Of a DNA stretch of 64,000 nt, positions 1 to 10,466 are shown piece by piece. Both the position numbers and the translations under genes were made by a program. The notes under the pieces were generated by a model, which worked only from the letters and a program-made list of their open reading frames with translations, made no database searches and had not been told where the DNA came from. How positions within the stretch are numbered: the stretch's first letter is position 1; every line of letters begins with the position of its first letter. The stretch spans positions 7,131,725-7,195,724 of the forward strand of contig JAJEKV010000013.1 in assembly GCA_021234155.1 (NCBI GenBank), written 5' to 3'. Source of the stretch: Isoetes taiwanensis. Lineage: Eukaryota; Streptophyta; Lycopodiopsida; Isoetales; Isoetaceae.

Positions 1-328
1 GCCGTTTGGTGTTTGAGGCTACCGAAAAAAAATATATTTTACTGCATTTGTTAGCGTATTATACCGAAATTTTTTTATTTTCTTTCCGGGAAATTGCCGG
101 ATTTTTTTTTTGATGACTGGAATTTAAGAGAATTGAGCAGATTTTTAGGGGCCGAACTCCCCTATTTTGGAACCATGACCACTACATATTTTCTGCTTTA
201 TTTGGTTTTTATTTTTTTTTATTAGGAGGGTTGCCTAACCCGAGCTGCCCACTTTCTTGCGATTCTAGCTATGCCATCTGTCATGCCACGTCATCTAAAA
301 TCAGTTTGAGCCGTCCAATTCTCTAATA
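1..328. other. unassigned AT-rich DNA
   Basis: No coding pattern or repeat boundary is recognised. Several homopolymer T runs are present. Confidence 0.5.
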
Positions 329-410
329 TCGAATCCTACGGCCAGGGAAATTAGAAAACCCAAGTAATTTCGAATCCTACGGCCAGGGAAATTAGAAAAC
401 CCAAGAAATT
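329..410. repeat. 41-bp tandem duplication
   Basis: The 36-bp block at 329-364 recurs without change at 370-405, separated by a 5-bp TAATT spacer that follows both copies in similar form. This is a simple recent tandem duplication with no visible coding content. Confidence 0.9.
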
Positions 411-570
411 CTCCGCCGTGTCTCTGGCAGAGAACAGGCCCAACTCAGCTATAGCAGATCCGGCTCTGCATTAGGTCGTCCTCACTGATCGATTTTGAGA
501 CAAGGAAGTTCAGAGTTTTTGTGTAAGATCGACCCTTGCCTGCTCTTGCTTCCAATATTTTCTGTTACAG

Positions 571-880
571 CCTATCAAGGATTTCTTTCGAGTGGAGGGG
601 ATGCTGAATTGGCTGCTGATAAGCACACAGAAGATGCCCTGCGCCAAAGTACACTGATTATTCTAAGAAGGTACAGTGGGAAATTTGTGGCCCCATTATT
701 GAATGCAGTCGATTTCTTATTTTGTTTTGCAAGCTTTGTTTGCCCTCCTATATTGCTTGATTTTTTGAATGAATGTAAAAACGTGACTTCTAGGACAAAA
801 TAACATGAAATGATAGCTACTAAGGAACTTGACACCCAAGAACGAGATGCTTTTCTAATGTGTCATAGTGGATTACCGAG
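571..880 (+). other. two exon-like segments, unidentified
   Basis: I do not recognise this protein. Segment 571-671 follows a CTGTTACAG acceptor and ends at AAG|GTACAG. It reads openly through residues such as SSGGDAELAADKHTEDAL. A second stretch ending at 880 (GAG|GTTTGT) reads ELDTQERDAFLMCHSGLPR. The composition resembles real protein, but the phases of the two segments do not join cleanly: the obvious acceptor at 793 puts a stop in frame. They may be exons of a decayed gene or chance ORFs. The next 1.6 kb gives no convincing further exon. Confidence 0.22.
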
Positions 881-2545
881 GTTTGTGTGCAAACGTGTTC
901 AGTTCCTTTGCCTCCTCTAAATTTGTTCCTTTATTACTGGCTGAATGAATAAATAAGACTGTATATCCTGTAATGCAGACCATAGAGCAGGTGAGTAAGT
1001 AGGACAATAAAGATGTCGGTTTCGTTGGCCTCTTCATAATTCAAATAATCTACTTCACGAAACCTATAAGTCCTGGCAAAACCATAAAAATGGGTGAATT
1101 ATATGGAAAATATTCTCAGAATGGGAATGTTCTAGGAGCCAAACATTTATGCAGAAGTTCTATCTCAGTCGTTTAAACAATACTGATTAGTGGGGAGATT
1201 TATGTTATGTTTGAGATTTGTTCCGGATTTCATTTCCTGAAGAGTTTCTCCAATGTAGCTAATCTCTATGTATTACAAATTTGATTATCTATTTCCTCTA
1301 GCATGTTCTTTGCAGTAGCTTTGATTTCATATGCTCTCTCTCTCCTTGTGATTCTTGCATGCTTAGTTTTAGGTTTAGATATTGAACTTTTCTCGTAAAT
1401 AGAGCATCTAGCTTTTTGTTCCACTTTCACGAATCAAATCCTTGCTACTTTAAAGGATTTGAAACAATGAGCATGCCTTTTGAAGATAGTGCAATCAAGG
1501 ATTCTTGAGTTCCTTGAAGTGCAAAAATATGGGTAAATCTCTTAACCACTTTGCAGGGAGCATGAGCTGCCTACATTACAATGCAATTAATTTTCAATCA
1601 AGTAATCCCTCAAGCAATCCTCTGCATTCCTTTCCATTGTGCAAATAACACTGCTTTTAGTTTTTTTTTCTTAATGTATCCTAGCTTTCCACCTGTTGTG
1701 AACATTGTGTTCACTTGTTCGATTGGAGACATGTCGTCACTTCACGTCTTTAGAAAAGAAAAATAGCAATTTGGTTTTTCTTTGCTCAACTAAGGTGGTC
1801 ATGTCTATCTCACTGAAAGTGCAGGAAAAATGCAAAAGAGAGGATGTCCTTCTCAGGAACCTTGAATCCGGCAGTTGACAAAGGTTTGTTATATCTAAGC
1901 TTTTGGCAACTTGCAGGCAACACATGTCACTATGCATGTTGAAGGCCGTCTGCCTGCCTATGATTTATCTATTATTGCTCTGATAATTTTCTCAAGTATT
2001 ATACTTCTTTTATTCAGCAGACACATTACAATCCATTTTATGCTTATCGCTTTTCAACAATCATGTCGCATTTGCTCTATTTGTCGTAGTTGCAGGCGAT
2101 AAATACCGTTGTCAAGCAATGGTCGCCAGTACATAAAGCCCCTAGAAACTTGGCTTGTGCATTGTAATTGGAGATATGGTTCTTGGCAACTCTTTAATTT
2201 TCTAAGCTTTTGGCTTCCTATTGAATAATTAAACCTTGTTCCTCTATGTCTGCCCTTCAACTTCTGTGGCTCTAAATTCTGATATGCTTAAATCTGTATT
2301 TTATTTACTATCATATCATAATGAGATTGTTCCAGTTGGAATCGGTAGCGCTGACTGAGATACTTTGAATTCGATTGGGTTGAGAGGGTTGGAAAGGTGC
2401 AGAAAACTTTATAGTCTAGTGCAAGTTTGGCGTTACGATCCCATGATGGCCTGGCTCTTGGATATCTCCCCTGTAGTCTTGTTCCTCATCCGGGTTAGAA
2501 TATCCAGCTTTTGGGCAAAATGCTCTTGGTTGTTCCAGTAAATAA
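881..2545. other. unassigned AT-rich DNA
   Basis: Only short open frames without recognisable motifs were seen on either strand. No repeat boundaries were found. It may be intronic or intergenic to the exon-like segments upstream. Confidence 0.4.
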
Positions 2546-2710
2546 TTGTGCTGCGCTATTTATGGTAGGCACTATGAAATTTCAAGCAGATTAGAATGGT
2601 TAGAAGAAGCCCTTCATCTTGTTGTGCCCAAAGCTTGGTGCATGGAACATGAAGGTTTATATCCTAATAAAATTACATTTTTAAGTGTTTGCAAAGCTTA
2701 TAGCAACATT
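2546..2710 (+). pseudogene. PPR protein relic
   Basis: The plus frame contains a degenerate pentatricopeptide motif. EEALHL is followed by MEHEGLYPNKITFLSVCKA, matching the usual PPR pattern (M..EG..PN..TF.SV..AC). PPR proteins bind organellar RNA in chloroplasts and mitochondria, and plants carry hundreds of them. Only about one and a half repeats remain: the usual helix A residues before MEHEG are replaced by VVPKAWC, and the typical AC is AY. The frame then runs straight into the minisatellite, so the rest of the gene is lost or was replaced. No start codon context or targeting peptide can be assigned. Confidence 0.6.
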
Positions 2711-2711
2711 A

Positions 2712-4074
2712 GTGGCTCCAACATGCCAAGGTGGCTCAAGCATGCCAAGGTGGGCTCCAGCATGCAACCTAGGCTCCAACATGCCAAGGTGGCTCAAACA
2801 TGCCATATGGGCTCCAACATGCCACCTAGGCTCCAACATGCCAAGGTGGCTCAAATATACAAAGGTGGCTCCAACATGCCATCTAGCCTCTTGCATGCCA
2901 AGGTGGCTCCAACATGCCACCTAGGCTCAAACATGCCAAGGTGGCTCAAACATGCCACCTAGGCTCCAATATGCCAAGGTGGCTCAAACATGCCACCTAG
3001 GCTCCAACATGCCAAGGTGGCTCAAACATGTCAAGGTGGCTCAATCATGCCATGCCACAGCCCAACATGCCACCTAGGCTCAAACATGCCAAGGTGGCTC
3101 AAACATGCCACGCGGGCTCCAACGTGCCACCTAGGCTCAAACGTGCCAAGGTGGCTCAAACATCTAACATTCCACCTAGGCTCGGACATGCCAAGGTGGC
3201 TCAAACATGCCACTAAGGCTCCAACATGCCACCTAGGCTCCAACATGCCAAGGTGACTCAAACATGCCAAGGTAGGCTCCAACATGCCACCTAGGCTCAA
3301 ACATGGTGGCTCAAACAAGCCAAGGTGGCTCAAACATGCCATTTAGGCCTCAACATGACAAGGTGTCTCAAACATGCCACGCGGCTCTAACATGACAAGC
3401 TGTCTCAAACATGCCACCTAGGCTCCAACATGCCACCTAGCTCCAACATGCCAAGGTGGCTCCAACATTCCACCTAGGCTCCATCATGCCAAGATGGCTC
3501 GACATGCCACCTAGGCTCCAATATGCCAAGGTGGCTCAAACATGCCAAACGGATTTCAACATGCCACCTAAGCTCCAACATGCCAAGGCGGCTCAAACAT
3601 GAGGCTCCAACATGCCACCTATGCTCAACATGCCAAGGTGGCTCAAACATGCCACCTAGGCTCCAACATGCCAAGTTGGCTCAAACATTCCACCTAGGCT
3701 CCAACATGCCAAGGTGGCTTAAACATGCCAAGGTGGCTCCAATAGGGCACCTAGGCTCCAACATGCCAAGATAGCTCAAACATGCCACCTAGGCTCCAAC
3801 ATGCCAAGGTGACTCAAACATATGCCAAGATGGCTCAAACATGCCATGCGAGCTCCAACATGCCAACGTGGCTCAAACATGCCATGTGGGCTACAACATG
3901 CCAAGGTGGCTCAAACATGCCACGTAGGCTCCAACATGCCACCTAGACTCAAATATGCCAAGGTGGCTCAAGCATGCCACCTAGACTCTAACATGCCACC
4001 TAGGATTCAACATGCCAAGGTGGCTCAAACATGCCACGCGGGCTCCAACATGCCACCTAGGCTCCAACATGCCA
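2712..4074. repeat. 19-bp minisatellite, two alternating unit types
   Basis: Roughly 70 units of about 19 bp fill 1.36 kb. Type A has core CATGCCAAGGTGGCTC and type B has core CATGCCACCTAGGCTC, often alternating. The reverse complement of the A core (GCCACCTTGGC) differs from the B core (GCCACCTAGGC) at one base, so neighbouring A and B units can pair as hairpins. Because 19 is not a multiple of three, long ORFs arise in several frames on both strands, with recurring MPRWLKHAKVAQTCH or MACLSHLGMLEPRWHV peptides. These are repeat artefacts with no sign of being genes. The array starts directly at the PPR relic. Confidence 0.93.
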
Positions 4075-4707
4075 GAAATATGATAACCTTTGGAATTTTT
4101 GGTAGAGGAGTTTGGCAAGGGATAGAATAGAGGGATCTTGCGCTGACACCCTTCCCCAAATCAAATCAGGCCAGGACTTTGCGCAGGTTCCTCACCAGAT
4201 GGGAGAGGCCAGACCCCAGGAGATGGACCTCAGAAAGGTTGCCGAGGCAGCCTTTCGTGCCAGCGCTTCTCCGGGAGGGCAAATGCCAATGCCCCCCCCT
4301 CCCGGAGCTCGGTTTCCCTATCCGATCGTCGAATTCGCTATTCAAGTAACCTGCTTCAAGTAGGTTCAAAAAAATCCAAGATCGGCTCGGAGAACTTATC
4401 AAACCGCGAAGCATCCTGCGGTCGTCGTGTAGAAACCCAAGTGTTTTGTCGTTTGGATGGTACAGAGGCTCTGGAATGGAGATTCAACTTCGCCATGTCG
4501 TCCGGAATGGTGAAATTACCCTAGAGACTAAGTTACACGGTCATTGCTGGCAACGAAAGAAACACGAACCCTCTACATTGCAGTATTCCGCAACCACCTC
4601 TTGGGCCAATTGACTATGAACGTGTTGGACATGAGCTACGTTGGTGCTTCTTGGAGAAGGGGTAGTCTTCTGCCCATGAAACTTGATCTCCAGGGTAATA
4701 TCGACAT
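4075..4707. other. unassigned, moderately GC-rich DNA
   Basis: Overlapping open frames exist on both strands (for example 4112-4363 on plus, with a run of prolines from a C-rich stretch near 4290-4305). None has a recognisable domain or consistent coding signal. It separates the minisatellite from the palindrome. Confidence 0.35.
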
Positions 4708-5811
4708 TTTGAGTCCATTGGCAGAGTCAGTTCACAGTTCCAGAGTGGGAGAGTTGTCCGTCCATGGCCAGGGGCCTTCGGGAGAGGACCTTTGTGGCGA
4801 ACTGCTTTCGGAAGTTTTTAAGGGTTCGTCTTCTGGTGTCAACACCCTCCTTCTACCTGATGACATTGTGCAAGATCCTGGTCGAATCTGACTAGGATAT
4901 GGCCTCCGAAACATAAACCCTGTGTGTTGCTAGGTTATTGAAGGGTTTATGTTATGGAGGTCGAGTTTTAGTCAGTTGCACTTGGGACATGGTCAAGAAG
5001 CTGCAGTTGAAAACACGAAGCAATAGGAACTAACAGAATGGGGTTTGGATTTATCCTCCTCCCAGTATGACAATTAGACGTCAAGAGCACCTTTTAGAGT
5101 AGCAAAATTGTTTGGGATCATTCGGGATGGCCAATAGATCCAAACTCTGTTATTTCAGTTGCCATATCCATGGCTCCACATGCATGTTTAGAAAAGGTGC
5201 ACCTAGTTATCCAAGAAAACGACCATGTTTTGGCCTCCAAAACATAAACCCTACAATAACCTTGCAACACACAGGGTTTACATTTTGGAGAACAAAACAT
5301 GGTCGGTTTCTTGGATAACTAGGTGAATCTTTTCTAAACATGTATGCGGAGCCATAGCAACTGAAATAACAAAGTTTGGATCTATTGGCCATCCCAAATG
5401 ATCCCAAACAATTTTGCTACTCTAAAAGGTGCTCTTGACTTCTAATGGTCACACTGGGAGGAGGATAAATCCAAACCCCATTCTGTTAGTTCCTATTGCT
5501 TCGTGTTTTCAACTGCAGCTTCTTGACCATGTCCCGAGTGCAACTGACTAAAACTCGACCTCCATAACATAAACCCTTCAATAACCTTGCAACACACAGG
5601 GTTTATGTTTCAGAGGCCATATCCTAGTCAGATTCGACCAGGATCTTGCACAATGTCATCATGTAGAGGGAGGGTCTTGATGCCAGAAGACAGATCCTTA
5701 AAACCTTTCGAAAGCAGTTCGCCCCAAAGGTCCTCTCCCGAAGGCCCCTAGCCATGGATGGGCAATTCTCCCATTCTGGAACTGTGAACTGACTTTGTCA
5801 ATGGATTCAAA
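4708..5811. repeat. 1.1-kb near-perfect palindrome
   Basis: The left arm, from about 4708, matches the reverse complement of the right arm ending about 5811, base for base over most of some 540 bp, with scattered substitutions. The symmetry axis is near 5260, with only about 20 bp of unpaired loop (5253-5272). Secondary hairpins lie inside: around the axis (5230-5290), and around 4902-4962 and its mirror, each with repeated ACATAAACCCT / AGGGTTTATGT blocks. The same short peptide (MGSFGMANRSKLCYFSC) is encoded on both strands because of the symmetry, so those frames are not evidence for a gene. No transposase or target duplication is seen. It could be a foldback-type element, a recent inverted duplication or a small-RNA hairpin locus. 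Confidence 0.9.
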
Positions 5812-6613
5812 TCGGGTCTTCAGAGATGTCACTACAAAATGTTTGTTAGTCAGCGAGGCTTGACATCATAAGAATGGTTTACGGTGTTCCATGCCATATC
5901 GCCCCATATAAACACAGAGAGTTTTGGAGGTCTTCCTGCATACTTACAAGTACCGTAGAATATAAGATCTGTGATAGAATTAACGTAACTTCCATATTTG
6001 TGAATGTTGTAATTTAAATGTTCTAAAGCAATAAATAGAATCATATATGCTAAAAATGCAAAAAAATCAAATGTAAAGATTTTATGTACAAAATGTTTTT
6101 CCTATTTATATTTTCAAGCAAATTTAATCCTTGAAAGCAACACAACATGCGTCATCTTCCCTTCCATCACCTTCATCGAATGTGATCAATTATGCCGCTA
6201 CACAAACAGCTTGAGTCTTTTAATGCATTCTTTATTGGGATCCATCTCTTCTTCTTGAAATTATCTAAATTCAAAATATTTTCATTTACCTTCATCATAT
6301 GCCCACAAATCTCTTTTTTCTCTCCACCCTCTACCCCAAGCCTGCTTTACCGCTAGTAGTTTATATTTCTTTTAGTTTTAGGGTTGTGTATCCAACACCA
6401 TATTAACAAGCGTTTTACAAGCAGCATTATTATCATCATGAAGTCGCGAGAGAGGACGAAGTCAATTGAAAGCTTTGCTCGAAATCAGAAAGTGTTGCAT
6501 CTAGACGCAACAGACTCGCTTATATTTGCAAAGTTAACAATTTGTTCATATAGTCAAAGGCACAAGGGTCGTCTTCATGGGGGTCAATCGTGTCTTTGTG
6601 CCAAAACTCGGTA
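5812..6613. other. unassigned AT-rich DNA
   Basis: No coding similarity or repeat structure is recognised between the palindrome and the first ZYP1-like fragment. Confidence 0.4.
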
Positions 6614-6739
6614 TCTGACAATATGGTCACATCCGACTGTTGTGATATAATCTGTTGTTTGAATAAAGGCAGCATTTTTTGCTCCTTTCTTTCTTGTTTG
6701 CAATTTCAACACTCCGGTTTGCAGCTTTATGTTTCAGAT
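6614..6739 (-). pseudogene. inverted copy of a ZYP1-like exon fragment
   Basis: The reverse complement of this stretch aligns with 7083-7226. Shared blocks include AGTGTTGAAATT, AAGAAAGAAAGGAGCAAAA and GATTATATCAC. The plus copy carries an extra block of about 20 bp. This is therefore a second, diverged copy of the exon at 7065-7283 in opposite orientation. It has no open frame of its own and lies about 350 bp from its partner. Confidence 0.75.
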
Positions 6740-6899
6740 AGTTTACCTTTCATCGTCTGGAGTTTTCCTAGAGAAAATATACAATTTGAGTAAGTCAACA
6801 TGCTATTTTACTCAATTTCATCTAGAGCACTGATTCTGATTTGTACAAAGGTAAACCATCTCGAATTTGTTGATAGCAAATGATTTTATTACTAAACAG

Positions 6900-8722
6900 C
6901 AAATAGCAGAGAATGCCGAAGACTGTAGAGCAAACACCAGAAAAATGCTGACTGAAAATCACAAATGTGTCCCAAGTTTCTGAAAAAAAGACAGAAGGTA
7001 AGTTAGTTGCCTCTTGGGTTATTTGTTATGACTTAAACAAAAGACTCATTTTTTCACTTTGCAGGATGATTTAATTGATATTGTCTCAGAAATGAAAGCT
7101 GCAAGCCAGAGTGTTGAAATTACATTATAAGAGAAGCTTAATGAATAAGAAAGAAAGGAGCAAAAGCATTGCTTTATTGGAACAACTGATTATATCACGA
7201 CAGTCAGATGTCAACCAAATTGTCAGGAATGCCATGATTTGCGTATTAAAACAGAAAAACTGCTCGAGGAACAGAAAATTGAGGTATGCCCACTTGGTTT
7301 CCATCACAAGCTTTGGAAAATGTTAAGCAAAACCCGTTATTTATGTCATTTAATTATCCCATCGCACAGCTGGTTGCCACCGAGAAGATAGTATTAGAGA
7401 TCAAAAAGCAATCAGAGTATCAGCTTGAAGAAAGCAAGCAGAACTTACAAGGCATTTGAAAGAGAGTTCGCAATGGAACGATCAGCAAACTATATAGATT
7501 TATAGCCCTGTCCATGTATGATAACCATGTAAAGAAACCCATCACATTTATGTCCTCTATCCCAGATATTCATGCAGGAAATGAATGATATCAGAAGAAA
7601 ATACGAAATGGAGACAAAAGAAAGGAGCTGCAAAAGGTGCTTTGGTGAATCATCAAACTGAGTATTATGCTTTTATGCTTACCATCTTAGATTCCAGGCA
7701 GAATATGAGTTATCATCTACAAGGCGGCACTATGAAGAGTAATTGTCAAAACAAAGCTCGCTGTTTGCACAAAATCTGCAGAGTCTTCAACAGGAGCATG
7801 CACATCTGGTAAACTTTTTTTTTTTAAGAAAATTACTCTGAAACATATTTCAATTTAAGCAAAGTTAATTCTTGCTACAGGTTAAAGAACTGCATGAGCA
7901 AGACAAGAGACTGGCGATTTCTATGTTCGATGCACATTTTCATCCTGACACTCTGGTCACCTCAAAGACAAATTATACTAAGGTACTCTGTGATGTATCA
8001 CAATGCCAAGGGGAAGAAATGAATACTCAAATGTGACAGAATGATAGGTTTAAAGCCATGCAAATACTTGGTAGAACTTACAAGGCAGAACTTACAAGGC
8101 ATTTGAAAGAGAGTTCGCAATGGAACGATCAGCAAACTATATAGATTTATAGCCCTGTCCATGTATGATAACCATGTAAAGAAACCCATCACATTTATGT
8201 CCTCTATCCCAGATATTCATGCAGGAAATGAATGATATCAGAAGAAAATACGAAATGGAGACAAAAGAAAGGAGCTGCAAAAGGTGCTTTGGTGAATCAT
8301 CAAACTGAGTATTATGCTTTTATGCTTACCATCTTAGATTCCAGGCAGAATATGAGTTATCATCTACAAGGCGGCACTATGAAGAGTAATTGTCAAAACA
8401 AAGCTCGCTGTTTGCACAAAATCTGCAGAGTCTTCAACAGGAGCATGCACATCTGGTAAACCTTTTTTTTTAAGAAAATTACTCTGAAACATATTTCAAT
8501 TTAAGCAAAGTTAATTCTTGCTACAGGTTAAAGAACTGCATGAGCAAGACAAGAGACTGGCGATTTCTATGTTCGATGCACATTTTCATCCTGACACTCT
8601 GGTCACCTCAAAGACAAATTATACTAAGGTACTCTGTGATGTATCACAATGCCAAGGGGAAGAAATGAATACTCAAATGTGACAGAATGATAGGTTTAAA
8701 GCCATGCAAATACTTGGTAGAC
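6900..8722 (+). pseudogene. ZYP1-like: ZYP1-like pseudogene, C-terminal coiled-coil exons
   Basis: Plant ZYP1 is the long coiled-coil transverse filament of the meiotic synaptonemal complex. Exon-like blocks with consensus splice sites follow in order: 6900-6997, 7065-7283, from 7370, 7578-7636, 7698-7808 and 7881-7982; the last three recur at +647. The blocks encode QLEESKQ, then ELTRHLKESSQWNDQ, then MNDIRRKYEMETKE. From my knowledge of Arabidopsis ZYP1, these match its conserved ESKQ..L.RHLKE.SQRNDQ.INDIRRKY region in the same order. Decay is clear: in-frame stops after VEITL (near 7128), a TAA inside the HYEE block, and a frameshift between ESKQ and ELTRH. Retained introns exclude a processed copy. 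The N-terminal exons lie on the opposite strand at 8.7-9.8 kb. Confidence 0.72.
7438..8722. repeat. 647-bp tandem duplication inside the ZYP1-like pseudogene
   Basis: Copy 1 (7438-8084) and copy 2 (8085-about 8722) are almost identical. The only difference I noticed is in the T run near 7811 and 8462. Each copy holds the same exon fragments (ELTRHLKE, NDIRRKYE, EYELSSTRR, VKELHEQDK) and introns. Such high identity in non-coding DNA means a recent event or an assembly artefact. Confidence 0.92.
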
Positions 8723-8723
8723 T

Positions 8724-9790
8724 TGTGCTTCTAAAGCACGTTTGACTTCCATCTGCAATGGACAGATCATAATAATACTCCCATGCAACAAACAAGATTT
8801 AACATGAACATACCAATGTAAAATATCTCTCGTCTATGCAGTGCAGTTCATTACTTTTTACATCAGAACCTCTTAGAAATTGCCAATGCTTTTCTGTTGG
8901 CCTTAATCAAAGACTTCATACACAACAACTCTTCCTTGATGTTCACTGAATATGCCAAAGGAAGAGAGAAAAAAATATAATCCTAAGAAGTTAACTAGAC
9001 TCCTAAGTTACTTGTTTGAGGCTGCAGAATTCACTGATACTCTTGAAAGTCTACCATCTGAGAAGTACATTGTCCATTAGGTTCTTTTGCTCTTCTTTCC
9101 CTAAAACTAATGCTTGACTAGCTAGTTTTCCCTGGAAACACAAGGAAAACCTTTATCCTTACACTTACTGACACAACAAAAAACTTTATCCTTACATTTA
9201 CTGACTTTTGATTAGGCCTTCTCCAGTTTCTGGACATCATTACTTCCATTTTCTCGCTATAATTCAGCCTTTCTTGCAACTTCTCTTCTTTGTGTGATTG
9301 TGATGTTAAAGGATCCACGTTAATCCTAATTTTAATTTCAGAGTGATTCGAACCATCCAGTACTTCTAATATACCTAATGTTTCGTGGACGGTTTCAGTA
9401 ATCTGATAGAATAACGCTTTATTGGACAAGATTTTGGAATCAAGTCCATTCCAGAGTTTTGTGTCCTCCTTTTGCTTCACTTTCAGCATGGCATTCTGAT
9501 TGTCAAATTCTTGAAGCTTTAGCTCGAGAGAAAAGCTTAGAGTTCTGCGGTAAAGAGTATTGCCAAATTGCATAGGTTAGAGTTTACTTACCGCCATCTG
9601 CAAACCGGTCTTGTCTTCACACAAGCTTGTTCTCGCGCTATGGATCTGCATATTTCCAGTTAGAAAATCTCATATACTAAATCGCCCAAGCTGAATAGGG
9701 CTGAGTAATGAGAACATTTCCCGAAAGAAAAGAATATCACCTGCTGTAAGCTTTAAGTTAGTAAGACTCCGCCATTCTTGTATCTAACTT
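8724..9790 (-). pseudogene. ZYP1-like: ZYP1-like pseudogene, N-terminal exons
   Basis: Reading down the minus strand: 9741 closes an exon encoding SLTNLKLTA before AG|GTGATA; 9645-9592 encodes REQACVKT in one frame and TGLQMA in the next (a frameshift); 9544-9375 encodes LKLQEFDNQNAMLKVKQKED, then KLWNGLDSKI and ITETVHETL. From my knowledge of Arabidopsis ZYP1, these correspond in order to its SFSNLKLTAEKLVKEQA, TDLEMA and EEKLQ..FNENAKLRVRQKEDEKLW regions. Weaker matches continue to about 9200, and a possible exon reading MEVKRALEAQ starts at 8752. Stops and frameshifts mark it as dead. With the C-terminal exons on plus directly to the left, the locus must have been inverted or assembled from two copies. 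Confidence 0.72.
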
Positions 9791-9791
9791 C

Positions 9792-10025
9792 ATAATCAGA
9801 TCCCTAAGAAATTGGCGAGGCTGATCTTTGGCCCTAAAGGATGCGATATGCAAACTTTTGTTTCAGGATTTTCGGATCCAAAATTTCTGATCATTTTCTG
9901 CATTCAAAAGTGCTGATCCAACTGATGAGTGGACGATTTTTTTGCGAATTTGATATCCAGTAAGAAACCTCAGATGCCCTGTTGCATATAAGGGGGTTCT
10001 CGGTTGTTAAGTTCACTCCAAGGTA
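9792..10025. other. unassigned spacer
   Basis: No feature is recognised between the ZYP1-like exons and the LINE fragment. Confidence 0.4.
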
Positions 10026-10466
10026 ATGCCATTTCCACTTGTACATAGCATGGTGGCCTGCCTCCAGGTATTTCGTTTTGGTAAAGGATTTGTCCAAAAA
10101 AGTTACGCATACCTGATGGCATCTAGACCTCAACCACCCTCTCCACGCTGGCAGCTTAGAGTGGAAGAGACTCGCTTTTCAAAGGTATGGAGTTCTATTT
10201 GGTGTAAAGGCATCCCCCCAAAGCAATCGGTTCTTCTTTGGCAGATTGATCATCGAGCTCTTCGAACAAATGCCAGAGTGCACTCTTTCAAACCAATCGT
10301 GCGCCCTTTATGCCAAGTTTGTAAGTCTGCCTCAAAAACCATTGAGCATTGCTGTCCTGACATTCAGTGTATTTGGGAATGGACATGTACTTGTTTTCGC
10401 CATCGCCCTAACAATCAGCAGTGGTGTTGGGCAATGTCCGGGGAACACTATAAACCAACCGGTTGA
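10026..10466 (+). pseudogene. LINE ORF2 C-terminal fragment (RVT zinc-binding)
   Basis: The frame reads KVWSSIWCKGIPPKQSVLLW, then QIDHRALRTNARV, then CQVCKSASKTIEHC. This is the zinc-binding domain that follows the reverse transcriptase in plant L1-type LINEs (pattern W..IW....PPK...F.W......L.T...L......C..C....E...H..). The second half of the zinc site is damaged (CCPDIQCIWEW). No RT is found just upstream, so this is a truncated relic distinct from LINE-A at 14-41 kb. Confidence 0.75.

Noticed and set aside
495-803. Continuous 102-codon ORF
   Set aside because: It reads through likely splice sites at 570 and 672. Only the central part looks like protein, so it is reported as an exon-like segment.
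2712-4074. CRISPR-like array
   Set aside because: Units are contiguous and degenerate, with no unique spacers, and the context is a plant genome.
2681-4130. Many overlapping ORFs of 60-140 codons on both strands
   Set aside because: They are produced by the 19-bp minisatellite, which reads openly in several frames. The peptides are repeat translations.
5112-5407. Two similar ORFs beginning MGSFGMANRSK on opposite strands
   Set aside because: They are the same sequence read on each arm of the palindrome.
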